Positions 35,980-47,824 of a stretch of DNA of 64,000 nt are shown here, piece after piece; position 1 is the stretch's first letter, and every line of letters starts with the position of its first letter. This stretch comes from Centroberyx gerrardi (taxonomy: Eukaryota; Chordata; Actinopteri; Beryciformes; Berycidae): NCBI RefSeq assembly GCF_048128805.1, contig NC_135997.1, positions 6,815,116-6,879,115 of the forward strand. Direction: 5' to 3'. The position numbers and the translations under genes were made by a program. The notes beneath the pieces are model-generated. The model was not told where the DNA came from and searched no databases. It was given only the letters and a program-made list of their open reading frames with translations.

Positions 35980-38900
35980 AAATAAGACTGGAACATAATT
36001 AATTACAAGATATAATGCTGTCCTGGCCCAGAGTGACCACAAAGTAGTTACCCGTTTTCAATTATCAGATTAGGCGAATGATAAATTTGATTCTAATGAA
36101 TGTTGCGTCCCTTGAATCCGCTCTGAATGCAGGCAACCAATCAAAGGAGAAGCCGAAGTGTGGATTTGGAGAGTACAAAGACAGTGTGCAGACAGTGTTG
36201 TGACAAAAAAACTGCGACTAAGTGTGCTGGAAACTGTGGCTGCTTCCAACTCTCAACATGAAAAAGACTTTAGCACAAAAAACACACTGAGATAGACAGA
36301 CTAATGGGCCGCTGTTGACTGTTGGAGGATGGAGTGCTGATCCCACAACATACAAGAAAAGAGGGAGAGAATCAGAGAAAGGCTGTCTGGTCTCTGGTTT
36401 AATATAAATTCATTCTGAGCTAGAATTGGGTTACTTTATTCTCTGTGTAAGCAAGAGGAGAAGAGGGGCATCTCTCTCCCTCCCGCCTGTCTTTCTCTCT
36501 CACTCTCATAATAGTTAATATGTGTAGGATAATATGTGTAGGATATGGACTCCTTTTCACCCTCTGATAACAATCCTAGTCAGTGCTCTTAGAAATGATG
36601 CAAAACCTTTCTAAAATTACATGGCGCAGTTAAAATTAAGGAAGACAGATTGAAAGAAATTCTGATTAAATCAATCCAAAACTGCAAAGAGAGAATAAAA
36701 TGCATTATATATTAATTAATGGCTGCGTATGTTGTGGGCTTTTGTGAGATAGGAGGGCCACTCCAGTGAAATCTCTCCATTTCCGCTTTGGGTTTATGAG
36801 TGTTACTATTAAAATTGCAGATGTGGAGAGTTACTGTAAAAAGGATGCTTGTACCATGGTAGGAACATGCTTCATGTTATATTGCCTTTTCTTTACTGGC
36901 TCTGTTCAGCCCGGCTGGGGGCTATAGACATGGCATGGTTTAGTTTGAGTCTCCAGTGTTTAGCTGATTGGTTTTATTGAATTTATGTGACAAATTTCAA
37001 TTTATAACACATTTACAGTGAGCCAGCCACAAAACAGCTGGTTTGCAAATTAGTGCATCTCGCACACCTCAACTAAGAGTTTAGTTTTGGTTTATTGACT
37101 AGAGCGAGAGAAGAGTGAACAAATGGCAGACAGTTGAGTTTCTGTCTTATTCTTCTCCCAATTACTTATTTTGAGAAGCGGATATCGCACATGAATTCAA
37201 TACCGCTGACTATTAAGACCCTGTTCTGCACAAAACCTTTCCATGACATGTAGGAACATTCAGTTCAGAATCAGTAACGATTCATCCTTTGTGCCGGGGC
37301 TTAATGTTGGCCTTGGCCGGGCCTGACAGGCTGTTAAAGGGGTCTGGCTCAGCTCCTGTCCTGCCAGGTTTGTCCAGGTTTTAGAGATAGTCGACGCTGG
37401 CCTTGATCTGAACCCTGGCTGGAGGAGACGAGGCTTAACAGACCGACGGAACGAAGTTTGCTGGATGAGAGTGTGAACCCAACTTTAGGCATCACTAACG
37501 AATGATATGGAATTATAAACGCATACCTCTTAGCTAACTTTTTGCATGATCCTCCGTGTAAAGAAATACTTTATATAACCGTATATAACCATGCAATTTT
37601 TAACAGTGTTCATCTCGCTCTATTCTAGGTATATTCCTTTCTTCATTATTCTGTTCCTGTACTTCACTGGCTGCTTCACCCAAGCCAAAGAACAAAAGAA
37701 GATTCCAGTCTCTGGTTGGCTGTTACTGGGACCAAGTGCTCTTTACTATTGGTCAGTTGCCTTCGCACGTCTTTGAAAACCTGCTGTGACTCGCCTCCCT
37801 GCTAGCAACAGTGCAGGGGAATATAACTTGACAACGAAATTTGTTAGGATAAAATGCTACTTCCATAGAAGTAAAGCAGAGAATACTTAAGTGCTACCAA
37901 AAAGAAAAAACACACAAAAAAACCCTTGTTCAGTGTATTTCATGCATTAGCCTTGGCAGTAGCCTGAATGAGTCTGTTCAAATGAAATGGTGGCTTATAA
38001 GGAATCCACTGAACCAGCTTTAGAGATGCTTTACCCGTCTATTACAATAATTACAATAATTGATTTGTAGCCTACTTGACCCATGAAAATTAATTTCTTC
38101 CTCCCTCTTCTTCCTGCCTCCAGTCTTTATCTTCCTCCTCTGATTCAGAATCATCTTGATAATAAGATACGATAAGATACAGCAAGAAAAACACACTCAA
38201 AACAGAAAATAGAATATAAACAAAAATATAACAAATGGGGATTATATAAACACACACACCGACCAACCGACCATTTCATCACGTTAGGTAGAATGTATTA
38301 TTGAAAAGTATGGAATACAGCATTATTCGGGTTTGCAAAATAACGGCAACGAAAGAATACCAAAAATATTAAAATAAATGCAGTATAAAATGGGTAACAA
38401 TGACAAGGATATGGGAATATAAAGATTCCTCACATAGATATGTGAAATTACAAGATTTACACAGATTTACAACACAATGGCAATAGAATATACATACTAT
38501 AATACTATAATATACAATATAATACTTTAATACAATAACAATATAATACATTTGCCTTTACAATGCGAGCTTGTGACCGGAAGGTCGTCGGTTCAATCCC
38601 CCGGACCGGCAGGATAAATCTGGGTGGGGAAAGTGAAAAAAGCAGCGCTTGCCCCTCCCTCATTACCACCACTGAGGTGCCCTTGAGCAAGGCCCTTAAC
38701 CCCAACTGCTCCAGTGGAGCTGCTCAGTGGCCAGCAGATCAGACTGTGGTTGTACTGGTCAGCTTCCAGGTGTGAATGTGTGTGAATGTGATCAGGGCGT
38801 TCCTGAAAAAGAGAGCATTGCTCTCAGTGAAACTCCCCTGAATAAATAAAGGTGAAAAAAACAAAAAAAACAACAAAAAAAAAACAATATAATGGCAGTC

Positions 38901-40415
38901 ATGGTGACGAAGCTTTCTCAGTATGGCTTTATAAATACTGCTATAGGCTAGACTGAGATAGCCTGCAATACAATGCACAATAATAAAGCCTTCAGTTATT
39001 ATTGTATCACAGGGCTGATTATGTAAACGCTCAGTCACTGGTATACCTTTTATTTATGACGCATAGAAATGAATGAATGATTGAAAAAATAAATAAAAAA
39101 TGAAACTTAACAGCTAAATACATTCAATGGGGCTTTCTTGCATTGCAAAGTGAAGTTCATGGAGTGTGTTTGATCCATGCTCCTTAAGTTTTTGCAGTGG
39201 CTGGCGTGCATCCAAGTCCACAAAAGTTTTCTTTAAGCTTTCCACATTCAGATAAGCTGTTTGCTTTCCTTCAAAGTCTGGCACTTGCCCCTAAGTCACA
39301 GTCGGCAATAACATTCTTATAATGTGAATGAATACTTGCAACAATTGGTAAGCCGGCTAGCACCTGATAAGAATGGCAACAATATTAAAGGAGAATACCA
39401 GTGTCATTTAGAGTTAGAGTCCATTTACCTCCTGTCTACCTCTAGTTAACATTTTCCCCAATCATTTTGCGATACACGCTGTATGTCATTTTTTAACATT
39501 TACTAATTTTTTAAATGCAAACTTTATGGTGTCAAGCCTCAAATAAGAAGACATGGATGTGACAGTAAGGGACAATAAATGACTTCCATTTCCTCTTGTG
39601 GTTGTCAGGTGATTGACAGTAGGCAGAGTGTTACGTAATTTGCGCCCGCTGATATGAAAACATTAAACTCACGCACAATAAAATAACAATGAAACAGAAA
39701 CTTTGACGAAACCCAATAAAGGCTTCACGTTCACTGTGATGTATTATCTAGTTCTGACAGTTTTCAAGTCTGGAAGTTTATTATCATACTTTTACAAAAA
39801 TGAATGGCAGCAAATGGCTTCTTCTGAAGGGAGGAAAACAACTGCTGATATCTCCAACAGCAAGAATAATGTAAAAGGAGACAGGCAGGCTAGACAATTG
39901 GTACAAAAACACCAGTACTCTCTTTAAAAAGGGAAACAATTTTGCAAAAGTTAAGACTTTCTTATTTGAAAAGTAACTAATAGCTGAAAAATAAGTGAAA
40001 CTGATAACCTAAAACGGATGTACTAAGTTACTCATACCCACAGAACAGTAGTCTGTGGATACTGCAGTAAGTGCAGCTGTAATGTGTCAGTACCTTGCTT
40101 TCTGAATCACTCATATCTCTTGCTTTTTCTTTCATTTGCTGCAGGTACTTGGTCACCGAAGGACAGATCTTTGAACTTTTCCTCCTCACGTTCCTTGCCA
40201 TGGTTGCCATGGTAATACATCAGCTGAGAAAAGGCTCAAGCCCAGACAGCAATGGCCTGTTCCTGTTCTGTAGTTTCTCTGTCACCATGGTCCTGGTGGT
40301 GGTGTGGGTGGTCTACCTGTGGAACGACCCAGTTCTCCGCAACAAGTACCCGGGTCTCATCTATGTCCCAGAACCCTGGTCCTTCTACACCTTACACATC
40401 AAGGACAAACACTGA
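31432..40415 (+). CDS. cln6: CLN6 transmembrane ER protein (7 coding exons)
   Basis: Polytopic ER protein; in mammals it works with CLN8 in exporting newly made lysosomal enzymes from the ER, and its loss causes neuronal ceroid lipofuscinosis. Exons: 31432-31487, 32718-32835, 32979-33077, 34075-34263, 35836-35891, 37629-37751, 40145-40415; 912 nt in all, 303 residues (human 311). Every junction keeps frame with GT-AG borders. Family-specific stretches are [75 protein letters not shown] and [20 protein letters not shown]. Several hydrophobic segments follow one another (about 47-64, 77-93, 104-122, 176-192, 199-213, 220-237, 250-270). No signal peptide. Starts MQAVRKRQG, like the arginine-rich N terminus of mammalian CLN6. 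Which teleost paralogue (cln6a or cln6b) it is cannot be decided here. Confidence 0.95.
32718..32835 (+). CDS. cln6: cln6 exon 2
   Basis: Encodes [17 protein letters not shown] then [20 protein letters not shown] and VM. Lysine-rich cytosolic tail entering the first membrane region. Ends phase 0, donor gtaagg. Confidence 0.92.
32979..33077 (+). CDS. cln6: cln6 exon 3
   Basis: Thirty-three whole codons, [16 protein letters not shown] then [17 protein letters not shown], nearly identical to mammalian CLN6. Confidence 0.95.
33233..34012. mobile_element. TTAA-flanked element in cln6 intron 3
   Basis: TTAA at 33229-33232 and 34013-34016. The left end AGTAATAATC and the inverted right end AGCAATAATAAC agree. 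780 nt, non-coding. Related copies lie at 22020-22447 and 28927-28997. Confidence 0.75.
34075..34263 (+). CDS. cln6: cln6 exon 4
   Basis: Sixty-three whole codons with [32 protein letters not shown] and [12 protein letters not shown]. The acceptor lies only 62 nt after the right end of a TTAA element. Confidence 0.95.
35836..35891 (+). CDS. cln6: cln6 exon 5
   Basis: Encodes [18 protein letters not shown] plus two bases of tryptophan 173; followed by gtaggt and, soon after, an (AT)n tract. Confidence 0.94.
35923..35969. repeat. (AT)n microsatellite in cln6 intron 5
   Basis: Perfect TA tract of 47 nt, 32 nt after exon 5. Confidence 0.95.
37629..37751 (+). CDS. cln6: cln6 exon 6
   Basis: Completes W173 and encodes [18 protein letters not shown] through GPSALYY plus two bases of W214. 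Two hydrophobic segments. Confidence 0.93.
38548..38882 (+). mobile_element. tRNA-derived SINE (V-SINE-like) in cln6 intron 6
   Basis: Direct repeats AACAATATAAT at 38537-38547 and 38883-38893 bound the copy. It contains a Pol III B-box-like GGTTCAATCCC at 38590-38600, a conserved core around CCTTGAGCAAGGCCCTTAAC (38681-38700), and an A-rich tail. The tRNA-like head seems 5' truncated because no good A box is visible. The core resembles the V-SINE/DeuSINE type from memory. Confidence 0.82.
39389..39923. mobile_element. TTAA-flanked MITE in cln6 intron 6
   Basis: TTAA at 39385-39388 and 39924-39927. The left end AGGAGAATACCAGTGTCATT is matched, with mismatches, by the inverted right end AGAGAGTACTGGTGTTTTTG. 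The 74-codon ORF at 39703-39927 ends in the element border and looks non-coding. Confidence 0.65.
40145..40415 (+). CDS. cln6: cln6 exon 7 and stop
   Basis: Completes W214, then [19 protein letters not shown], two membrane segments, and the conserved end [20 protein letters not shown] then [11 protein letters not shown] with TGA at 40413-40415. Confidence 0.96.
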
Positions 40416-42239
40416 GTCACATCCAGGTTAGCCACTTTTGGGTTTGCCTAATGCTGAACTTTTCTTTTTTGTGAAACCTCTCGTGTTAGTTTGACTTGAC
40501 TGATGCAGATCTTTTTCCAGTAGATGTCCAATGGCTGAGGTATCGCCTGAGTAAATGGAAATCCTCAACGTGGAACATCCGCACAGTTGAACACAAAGGC
40601 TACCGCCATTTATTATTATGGGGAGTCGTTTCCTTTGTCTCTTGTATTGATACGTGTTGTTGTTGGCTTGAACGGGCTGGAAGTGTTATTTTTGGTGAAA
40701 CTTCCCACCATTTCTTTGACTTTGCACTTATTATCAGATCTGTCATGAACTGCATTTCACTTCAAAGTTGAGATGTGCCCAGAGATATCAAAAAGTAAGC
40801 CAATGTTGTCCATCACTTGCAAATGACTCAGGTTTGCAGGAATAAATATGAATAAATCTTGCATTAATCCCTTTTAGAAAAAGATGCCTAACCTGATTAC
40901 ATTTTTATCCCTTTTTAAATGTTTATCCCTTTCTGCTGTTACAGTCCTCCTTCAGTCTTTTTTAACAGCCAGATAGGTCAGCAGGCTTCTTAATCATTAC
41001 CTACTAACAAATCAAACTTGTTTTTGTGAAGAACAACTAGCTCTAATAGGAATGTCTCAAATCCATTGAATGGAAGATGTAAACACTGATCTGTTCTTAC
41101 CTTTTGACGGTAAGTACAGCAGACAAAGTGCCTATTTGTCTGGCCCATATGAAGTGAATGACAAATTGAATTTGCTAACAAACTCAAGGCAAAAATATAT
41201 ATACAAACACTTGAGACACTTGATCTAACCTTACTTAACCTTTGCTAGCCTCCGCACAACATTATGCATGTAGGTCATATTTGTGAGGAGGATTTTATTG
41301 AACTACGCAAAAAGCTCTCAGGTCAATATGACTGAATCACTGAATAGCTAATAGTTGTCTGAGGCTGCTGGCTGGTACACTTCCTATTGTACCATTGTCC
41401 ATATGCAAGGGATGTGAAGTATTACAGTATTCAAAATGAAAGATAAGTGAATACTGGAGATATTTTTACATTTTTCAAAAGATCAGGGACACATGGTTAG
41501 CAAACTTTTTTTAAGATACGAATGAAAACTAATTTTTATAAACTTGAATTTAACTGATATATTGTTGTTACTGTCATTACATTATAGTATTATTGTTGAT
41601 TTTTTTTTAACTGTTGAGTGGACTTCTTTGCCTATTGTTGTTTCATATGTACATTTTTGATTATTAATGTTTTGTTTTGTTACTTTGTTTTACATCACTT
41701 TACTTGGAAAGTGGTGTTGTTGTTATTATTACCTACTGTTTTACCATTTCCCTCACTGTGATTGGTTGGATTTTCTGCATGTTTATCTTAATTAAATGAT
41801 GATGATAGCCGCTGGTTTTAAACATTAAAATCAATAAATATTGCAATCATCCAGCAAGTTTTCTGCTTATTATTTTCCCCTAAATGCCAAGATAAAACTT
41901 AGCTGCTGCCTGTAGAACCAGTAGACGGTAACTAGATTTAAAAGCTATCAATTTATATGGTTACAAACTATTGTCTATTTGATTATATGATTAACAGTCT
42001 AGCATCATATGTCCTCTACCGATCATGGTTATTGAACTGTAATAATTAGTTCAATCCTTCTGTTACAGCTGTAAGGGCGGAAAGGGAAGTGATATCACCA
42101 CAATGCAGATCTGGTATCTCTGTTTCCATAGCAACAGATATTGAATTACACACAGGCTTACAGGTGGTGGACTTTAAACCTAGGTGGAGAGACAGGTGAG
42201 TCACAGAAAACACTCTCCTTCCTGGAAGCTTCTGAGAAA
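40416..42239 (+). other. cln6 3' UTR and cln6-calml4 spacer
   Basis: No coding exon recognised. AATAAA motifs at about 40840-40856 and at 41833-41838 are candidate cln6 poly(A) signals. The calml4 promoter and 5' UTR must lie in the right part, probably within a few hundred bases of 42240; no clear core motif stands out. Confidence 0.5.
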
Positions 42240-42242
42240 ATG
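42240..42242 (+). CDS. calml4: calml4 exon 1 (initiator codon only)
   Basis: ATG directly followed by gtgaga. Chosen because the next exon starts with AKFFSPAQIN, matching the family start MAKF, in phase 0 at its first base. Confidence 0.78.
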
Positions 42243-45200
42243 GTGAGAGCAGCAAATCATATGTATTAAGCCTTTTGAATATACTTTTTATATGTGACTT
42301 CATAGTTTTTGTTCACTTTCCTGCTCTTTGTCACCTTGCAGGCTAAATTCTTCTCGCCAGCTCAAATCAATGGTAAGGCTGCGCCGCACTGAATGTTGTT
42401 TGCCAGCTTAACTATAGATGTTTGTAAGACACTATTAGGTAATCTGAAATGTTTTTATTTGTTATACATTTATCTTACATTTATCATTTCAAAACAAATA
42501 GATGGTGAATTGGAAATGACGTTTTGGAAGCACATGTCGGTGTGATAGTCATGGGTCAAAGTGTGATCTAGCGCACCCTTATATAGTTATGAACTAAAGA
42601 TAATGTATTTCTCATTTCTCCAACCATTATTAAATGCACCTTTTTTGAAAAATCTTAAATTGAAAAACTGGCAAACCTGATATTGTATGGTGAATGGGCT
42701 ATATGCAGTATGTTCTTGACTACATAATTACATTTTTGTTAAAATTCAATTCAATTCAATTTTATTTGTATAGCACCATCTCATACAGAAGCAGTTCAAA
42801 GTGCTTTACATAAAAACAGAATAAAACAGCAGAAATGTGCAAATAAACAGAAACATCCATGCATACATACACATAAAAACACATATAGCCTACATACACA
42901 CATACAAACAAACATAATGTACAAATACAGTGTGTTCATTTAAGAAAATGCTCGAGTGAAAAGGAAGGTCTTTAGTTTGGAAAAAAAAACAATAAAACTA
43001 CTGGTGCAATCCTATATGTATGATAAACATCCCATTTCCCCTGCAGAGTTCAAGGAGTGTTTCTCCTTGTATGACAAGAGGCAGAAGGGCAAGATTGACG
43101 CCAAGGACCTGATCACAGTGATGCGCTGCCTGGGTACCAGCCCCACGTTTAGTGAAATCGACAGACATCTCCAAGTCCACAAAATTGGTACAGTGCAAGA
43201 TATAACTCATTTGCCTGTGGACAAATCAAGTTTGCAACAACTTGTTTATGGTGTAGATGGTAATTAAAGACTAGAGTTTCCATCAAAGCCAAATTTCAGG
43301 ATTTCAAACAGGTTTAAAAAGCCTCTGAGAAATGCTTTGATGTAGTTTTCATTCACATATTCAACACGTGCGCAGCAGGCAAATAAGCAGTAACTCTGGT
43401 CGAAAATCTAGTGGTTTGATTTGAGCCCCCAAATTCACAGGTCTGCCCTGAATTTCCACCCTGGAAACTGAGATAGGTTGCAGATTGTGCATTCACATAT
43501 CTCTGAAGACAAAAACACCTCCAGAGTGATTCTATTGTTTTGTGTAGAGCTGCATCTTTGTGTGATTCTTTGCATTCAGTAATGGGAAATTTCAGCTAGG
43601 TGCCAGCCTAAAACATATTTCAATGCATTAAGAGGCACAACTTGATTTAGTTTTTGCACTTTTTGATTCTTTACCTTGAAAGCAGTATGCAAACACTGGA
43701 GACACTTTGTTTTGCTTGTACAGAAAACTGTACAAGCAAAAACAGCACCACAATCAATATTTCTATCCCTTAATAGCCCTTGAAGTCAGTTATATTCTGG
43801 AAGTTGCATCTTATGTAGTTCTTGTCCAAATGATATTGTCAATATTGTACTTCAAAAGTTATTGACTAAGACGTACTCATTTCAAGATTATTTTGACGGC
43901 ATGCTATCTGGGGCTGTATTCTTGTTTAGACAAGGCAGGTGAGCTGGACTTCTCTACTTTCCTGACCATGATGCACAGACAGATGCAACAGGAGGATCCC
44001 AAGACAGAAATCCTGGAGGCCCTGAGGATGACAGACAAGCAGAAGAAAGGATACATCCAGGCGTCTGAACTCCGGGCCAAACTCACCATGCTGGGGGAGA
44101 AACTCACAAACAAAGAAGGTGGGTTCAAACAAGGCTGATAATTGTAATTAACTGGCAACCTCTGTAGGATGTGAAAGCTGTTCATTTCCACCTGCCACCA
44201 ACACATTATAGAGACAATAGACTAGGGGGGGGGGGGCTGTACTTGATTCCTCTGATATGTACTCATCTTATAATTATTGTCTCATTTCACATCCAAAGTA
44301 ATGAGAATGGAGCCAAAACATAAAAAAATGGGTTGTCAAACACTCAGCTCATCGTTCAAAACAAGGACCCTGCAGAGATAATGATAGTCTTCCAAATCTC
44401 TTGCATCAACATTGGTGGTGTTTGTATTTCTGAGCTCCTAACGCCAGAACATGCTAGGCACATTGCTCAACACAGGGAATCAGACAGAGTTGGCCTCAGT
44501 TTGATGTGTTTCCATATAGGCAGATTAAGGCCAGTCCATAACAACCAAGAATGAATAGAATAAAGATTGTCTCAGGATTTACTTGTGTAAAAATAGAATA
44601 TTACAAGTGCAAACATTCATACAAGTAATTGGTCTAAAGTACCATAAAAAACTAAAGATTTAATTCAGAGTATTAGAGTGCACTGCCTCTGGATGGGTGC
44701 TGGAGGGGAGACATCCGAGAAGTTGGTTGGATTCCCAAACTATGTGGCAGATATTGAAGCCACCAATAATAGAGAGAACTCAATAGACCTTTAAGACCAT
44801 AGAGCCATTTGAATTATCCTCCTCCTTATGTCCTTAGCGGCTGCCTCACCAAATCGATTGTGGAGAAGATGATGACATTCTGTTGTCGCTCTAATTCGTC
44901 ATCACCTTCTGCAATACCCCAAACTTTTTGACTTCCTGAGGACTGAAAAGCCTTTTGGGTGCTTGACTGAAGATTGAAAAACTAATTCACGTCCTTGGGC
45001 AAAAGCTACAGTAATGGTGAATGTCAACAGTCAACAGAGTTGTTCATGTTCAAATAATTGATTGTACCATGTTCGCAAAGTCTATGAACTCTTGCTCTTG
45101 AGTGGAATTCCTCCTCAACTGGAACTTGAAGAATCACTTTAATTTCGCCATGCACACAGCAGATTAGATTTTATGAAAACTCCATTCAGAAATGTCATGC

Positions 45201-45552
45201 TTGTTCACAAGGCTGGCTGGCTCAGCTTAGAGGTTATGGATGCCAATTCTACATGTTCAAGGAGCTGTCAGGCAGTCGAAAACTCCCACAGGCAAGGACC
45301 AATGGAGACTGACTACCCCAAAATTGCACCTGACCACAGTTTACCACTGAATCCTGAATGATCTTGGGAGACAGTCGCCCCAATGAGTTTTCAGGCGAGG
45401 CTCTGTCCCGTCAAGTTCACTTATCGAGTTGTTTTCCCTTTCTTTTTCGTCTAGTGGATGAGCTGTTCAAAGAGGCAAACGTCAAGTCGAATGGAACTGT
45501 CAAGTACGAAGAGTTCACCCGGCTGGTGACGCTGCCACCCGTCGATTACTGA
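42240..45552 (+). CDS. calml4: Calmodulin-like protein 4 (5 coding exons)
   Basis: Calmodulin-like light chain; the mammalian protein binds the IQ motifs of MYO7B in the brush-border intermicrovillar adhesion complex. Exons: 42240-42242 (ATG only), 42342-42372, 43047-43187, 43930-44118, 45455-45552; 462 nt, 153 residues, the same as human CALML4, with frames and GT-AG borders consistent. A first exon coding only for ATG is also the calmodulin gene pattern. Four EF-hand regions can be placed, but the loops are degenerate: loop 1 (D21-D32) has R and K at ligand positions 3 and 5, loop 2 (about 59-69) is shortened, loop 3 (D94-E105) has Q and K, and loop 4 (N130-E141) lacks the first aspartate. 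Calcium binding is therefore probably weak or absent. Its position downstream of cln6 supports orthology. Confidence 0.94.
42342..42372 (+). CDS. calml4: calml4 exon 2
   Basis: Encodes AKFFSPAQIN plus one base of E12; acceptor tgcag, donor gtaagg. Only 99 nt of intron separate it from exon 1. Confidence 0.88.
42743..42815. repeat. Dispersed repeat with TTTTATTTGTATAGCACC motif
   Basis: In calml4 intron 2. An (ATTCA)n-like lead-in is followed by the motif and then CAAAGTGCTTTACAT. Similar to the two copies at 19376-19420 and 19739-19790. Confidence 0.55.
43047..43187 (+). CDS. calml4: calml4 exon 3: EF-hand 1
   Basis: Encodes FKECFSLYDKRQKGKIDAKD then LITVMRCLGTSP and HLQVHKI, the first EF-hand and the entering helix of the second. 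Ends one base into D59. Confidence 0.94.
43930..44118 (+). CDS. calml4: calml4 exon 4: EF-hands 2 and 3
   Basis: Encodes KAGELDFSTFLTMMHRQM then DPKTEILEALRMTDKQKKGY and LTMLGEKLTNKE. Spans the shortened loop 2, the linker and loop 3. Confidence 0.95.
45455..45552 (+). CDS. calml4: calml4 exon 5: EF-hand 4 and stop
   Basis: Encodes VDELFKEANVKSNGTVKYEE then FTRLVTLPPVDY and TGA at 45550-45552. The C-terminal DY is shared with mammalian CALML4. Confidence 0.95.
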
Positions 45553-45617
45553 GTGTCAAAGGAAGACAGCAAACCACAGCTGTGTTAAGGAGACCGCTCA
45601 ACGTGTGCTGAATGTCT

Positions 45618-45644
45618 GTGAACTGAACTGAACTGAACTGAACT
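45618..45644 (+). repeat. (GAACT)n in calml4 3' UTR
   Basis: About five GAACT units, 66 nt after the stop codon. Confidence 0.85.
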
Positions 45645-46506
45645 GTGTTCTCAGTTTAATGGATCGCCTGACTAATGAGACTGAAAATTTTCTTAGCTTT
45701 AGCTTTCTCTGATTTTATTCATTTTTATTCACTGTGAATTGTTAATTCAGGCGCAGACCTTGTGGTCATGCACTGTACGTATAATTGATGTAAAGCATAT
45801 CACGTTTGTCTGGCCTGACATACATTACATGTCTTGTATTTAAAGTACAGTTTTAATTTAAACCAATATTATTTCCCACATTATGTACCCAAAGGTGGCA
45901 TTACTATTGCTTTCCGGCTACTGAGACAACACATACAAACATTAGCTTGCCCCTAAGATTGAAAACATTGTGTAGCGCTGCTTTACACTGTGATGTACTG
46001 TAACAAACACTTAAATAGTACGCTGTGGTATGTAGTTCTTCTTCTGATAATGTGACCAAATTTTAAAACCCTTACGACAAGGACACACGCCTTGCCCCCC
46101 AACCTAAACACCTCAAACTCACTTTAGACTTAGTGACTCATATGATATTATGTGCATTTGCTTTGCCTCTGCATGCTTGAGTGATATTTAAAACCTTTCC
46201 TTTTATGATTAAGTACCTCCTGCCGTGGCATTGTCAATTCTATACACATTAGCGTTGTAATTACAATTCAATTTAATTGAAATTCTCCATTCCATTTGCT
46301 CATGTGGTGTGAGCCGTGAAGTCTGGATGAAAAGGCTGAATTACTCCATTGGAAAATTTATTTTAAATGACTTAAAAGCCCTTAGCCATGTCTTTCATCC
46401 TCTAAAGATTTAGGCTGTTCTGTGTGTTCAAATGCTTCATGCATAATTATTTATTAAGAAGAATTTCAGATCTGTGACCTGTGTGTTTGGGACAGAGACA
46501 TGATGA

Positions 46507-46512
46507 AATAAA
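46507..46512 (+). terminator. Candidate poly(A) signal of calml4
   Basis: AATAAA 955 nt after the stop, giving a 3' UTR of about 1 kb that is free of recognisable mobile elements. Choice of site is inferred. Confidence 0.4.
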
Positions 46513-47227
46513 TCAGCAACTTAAAAACTGCACTACCATAAAATGTCTGTTTTCACATTTTTTATTTAGAGTGGTATAAAGCACAACGTATAAACATCCA
46601 TGTGCAATAATAAAAACACATTACTGATTACTAATAGAATAACATTTTCTTCCCAAAATGTCATCGTTGTATGGCTTATTAACAATTCATTTTAATGGAG
46701 TTTAAAATGAGATTTTGTTCGCAGATTGTAGAACCAAAACAAAAGAAGCTGTTGACTGCCTCGATGAATGAATAATGTACACAGTAACTGTAGGTAAGCA
46801 CTGTAGAAGCCTCTTTGCAACGCTGTCTTGCTTTTGGAGACCAAAATACCCATCAAATGACAAATATTAACTCTTTGCAAATTCAAAAGTACAGAAATAG
46901 AATCAGTTCAACAAAGTCACAATAAAAGTGTGAAAAGATAAGAAAAGTTGAAGTTAGAGGGGTGCAGTCACTCATCAACTGTATTTCAGTGCGTGAATAT
47001 GTTTAAACTGAACATGAACGCATCACTTTGAAATTCATTTGACATAAAATTGAGAATTCCTGAGGACAATTCTTAATGGATGCAATTGAGAGATAGCAGC
47101 CTGACGTGCAAGTCCACATAAAATATAAGTCTGAAAAGACATTTGTATTCATAACTGAATTGGGCAGCATATGAGAAATACCCAAATTGCTCTTTCCCAG
47201 CACCTACCCTGCAGTGCCAAGCTTTAA

Positions 47228-47824
47228 AGGAAAAATCCACCTTAAAACACTTCAACACTGTGATGTACCTTGCATTTCTGGGTACACTTTGTTGTTTGGT
47301 GGTGTATTTTTCTTATTCCTGTGGATAAGTAGCCAAATATAGACAGCTATCTAAAACATCAACTGTAAACGTCAGGTGTTGTTGTCAGGCAAAAAATAAA
47401 CTATAATAGAGGGAGAAATCCATCGTAGAAGAGGCAGAGATACCAATTTCTCCACTGACAGTAACCTTAACAGACCATAATGCAATGCAGCCACAGGAGA
47501 TGTTGCATTTTGAATAAGGGGCATGGCCGCAATCATAGACGCCCCAGTGTTCACAAATTTGTTACCAAGCTAGCTGTATTTATATGCCCATTCGGCCACC
47601 TTTGACTGAAAACAACATGTTCACACCTGTTCTCTGGGGCTTGTCGAACGGCATTTTGGGAAATGTAGGAAATCACTAACTGAAGTAGAAATAGACAAGG
47701 CAGGTTGAGGGAAAGTGGGTAAAACAAAAATGTAAATTACAACACTTCATCACATAAAAACTCCTGGAATGCATTGAACATCACAGATTGAAGATCTAAC
47801 GGTGTAAGAGGTTGGATTTTTCCT
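47228..47824. mobile_element. TTAA-type MITE downstream of calml4
   Basis: The left end AGGAAAAATCCACCTTAAAA follows TTAA (47224-47227); the inverted right end reads AGGAAAAATCCAACCTCTTA and is followed by TTCA, a one-base decay of TTAA. 597 nt, non-coding. The 60-codon ORF inside (47372-47554, minus) is without family character. Confidence 0.72.

Noticed and set aside
38580-38610. Possible tRNA gene because of the GGTTCAATCCC box
   Set aside because: No cloverleaf can be drawn and the A box is missing. The SINE core, A-rich tail and direct repeats show it is a SINE.
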